A stretch of 28,028 nucleotides of DNA from Roridomyces roridus (lineage: Eukaryota; Basidiomycota; Agaricomycetes; Agaricales; Mycenaceae): positions 1-28,028 of the forward strand of contig JARKIF010000329.1 in the NCBI GenBank assembly GCA_029378245.1. Reading direction: 5' to 3'. This document shows positions 27,762 to 28,028 of the stretch, one piece after another. The position numbers were made by a program, and so were the translations under genes. The notes below the pieces were generated by a model. The model made no database searches. It saw only the letters and a list, made by a program, of their open reading frames with translations, and was not told the DNA's origin. Position 1 is the first letter of the stretch; the number at the start of each line of letters is the position of its first letter.

Positions 27762-28028
27762 AAATTTGATATCTTTGTTGTATATAGATTGGGTGGAGGT
27801 ACCATGTACCAGCGGGTTGCATATCAAACGAATTTCATTAATTTCCGCCGCTACCTATGAAGACGGGCATACCAGGCGTCCAGCCCTTCGTCTTCACACA
27901 GTGCCATGTGTCGAGGTCGCCCGAGTCCCTCCCTGCGCCTTCTGGTCTATGCTGGCATAGATATCCACCCGTGCTCCTCAATATACCCAACAGAGCCAGC
28001 ACAAACTGGCGCGCGAGCATCGTTTCCC
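27762..28028. other. Right edge, no supported gene
   Basis: 3' sequence of the GH54 gene (TTGTATATAGATTGG) runs to about 27790. A minus-strand frame ends at 27838 (FIGSGGN stop) and is open to 28020. It could be the last exon of a gene beyond the window, but 60 codons with no recognised motif are not enough to call it. Confidence 0.3.

Noticed and set aside
1..28028. tRNA, rRNA, CRISPR arrays, bacterial operons, riboswitches
   Set aside because: No cloverleaf or T-loop box, no rRNA-like blocks, no regularly spaced repeats; the intron-rich genes show the DNA is fungal nuclear.

Overview
The window looks like nuclear DNA of an agaricomycete basidiomycete (mushroom-forming fungus). Almost every gene is broken by 41-64 nt GT-AG introns with CTNAY-type branch points. 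Several gene families are typical of that clade: expanded F-box/LRR proteins, a KDZ-type 'Plavaka' transposase with an N-terminal C2H2 finger, and a DUF7025-AAA+ ATPase. Mycena-like Agaricales is my guess from the F-box family, with low confidence. No sequence search was possible. Family calls rest on recognised motifs, and exon models on splice signals plus reading-frame arithmetic.

Layout. 1-633: flank without a convincing gene. 634-6773: a Plavaka DNA transposon of about 6.1 kb, bounded by imperfect terminal inverted repeats. Inside are two divergent genes: an unnamed Lys/Ala/Pro-rich companion protein (minus, 974-3387) and the transposase (plus, 3527-6669). 6742-7820: an F-box-family gene (minus) whose 3' end runs into the right terminal repeat. 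8050-10586: AAA+ ATPase (plus). 10652-11682: membrane-anchored coiled-coil/Cys-rich protein (minus). 12094-14363: arrestin-like protein (minus). 14592-15881: F-box protein (minus). 16090-16550: eroded cupin-like pseudogene (minus). 16760-18371: second F-box type (plus). 19014-20070: predicted single-pass membrane protein (plus, 5' end uncertain). 20187-20787: NTF2/SnoaL-like DUF1348 protein (minus), divergent from 20872-23151, a three-RRM SR-like Gbp2/Hrb1-type protein (plus). 23388-24814: MFSD5/MOT2-type transporter (plus). 24895-25537: small unrecognised protein (plus). 26054-27761: GH54-CBM42 alpha-L-arabinofuranosidase (plus) with many frameshifts.

How the genes relate. Apart from the transposon's gene pair there is no cluster logic. 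The rest is ordinary mixed fungal gene content with short convergent or divergent spacers. Single-nucleotide indels recur, mostly at short homopolymers (C8, T4, T6, A4, CCCC, AAA). They hit even a gene expected to be conserved, the Gbp2-like one. Some of the 'broken' genes may therefore be assembly indels rather than biology. The GH54 gene near the right edge is far worse than its neighbours and needs an independent read check. The most interesting biology is the Plavaka element with its companion protein and palindromic ends, a 181-nt intron inside RRM1 of the SR-like gene, and a GH54 intron flanked by a 9-nt direct repeat.
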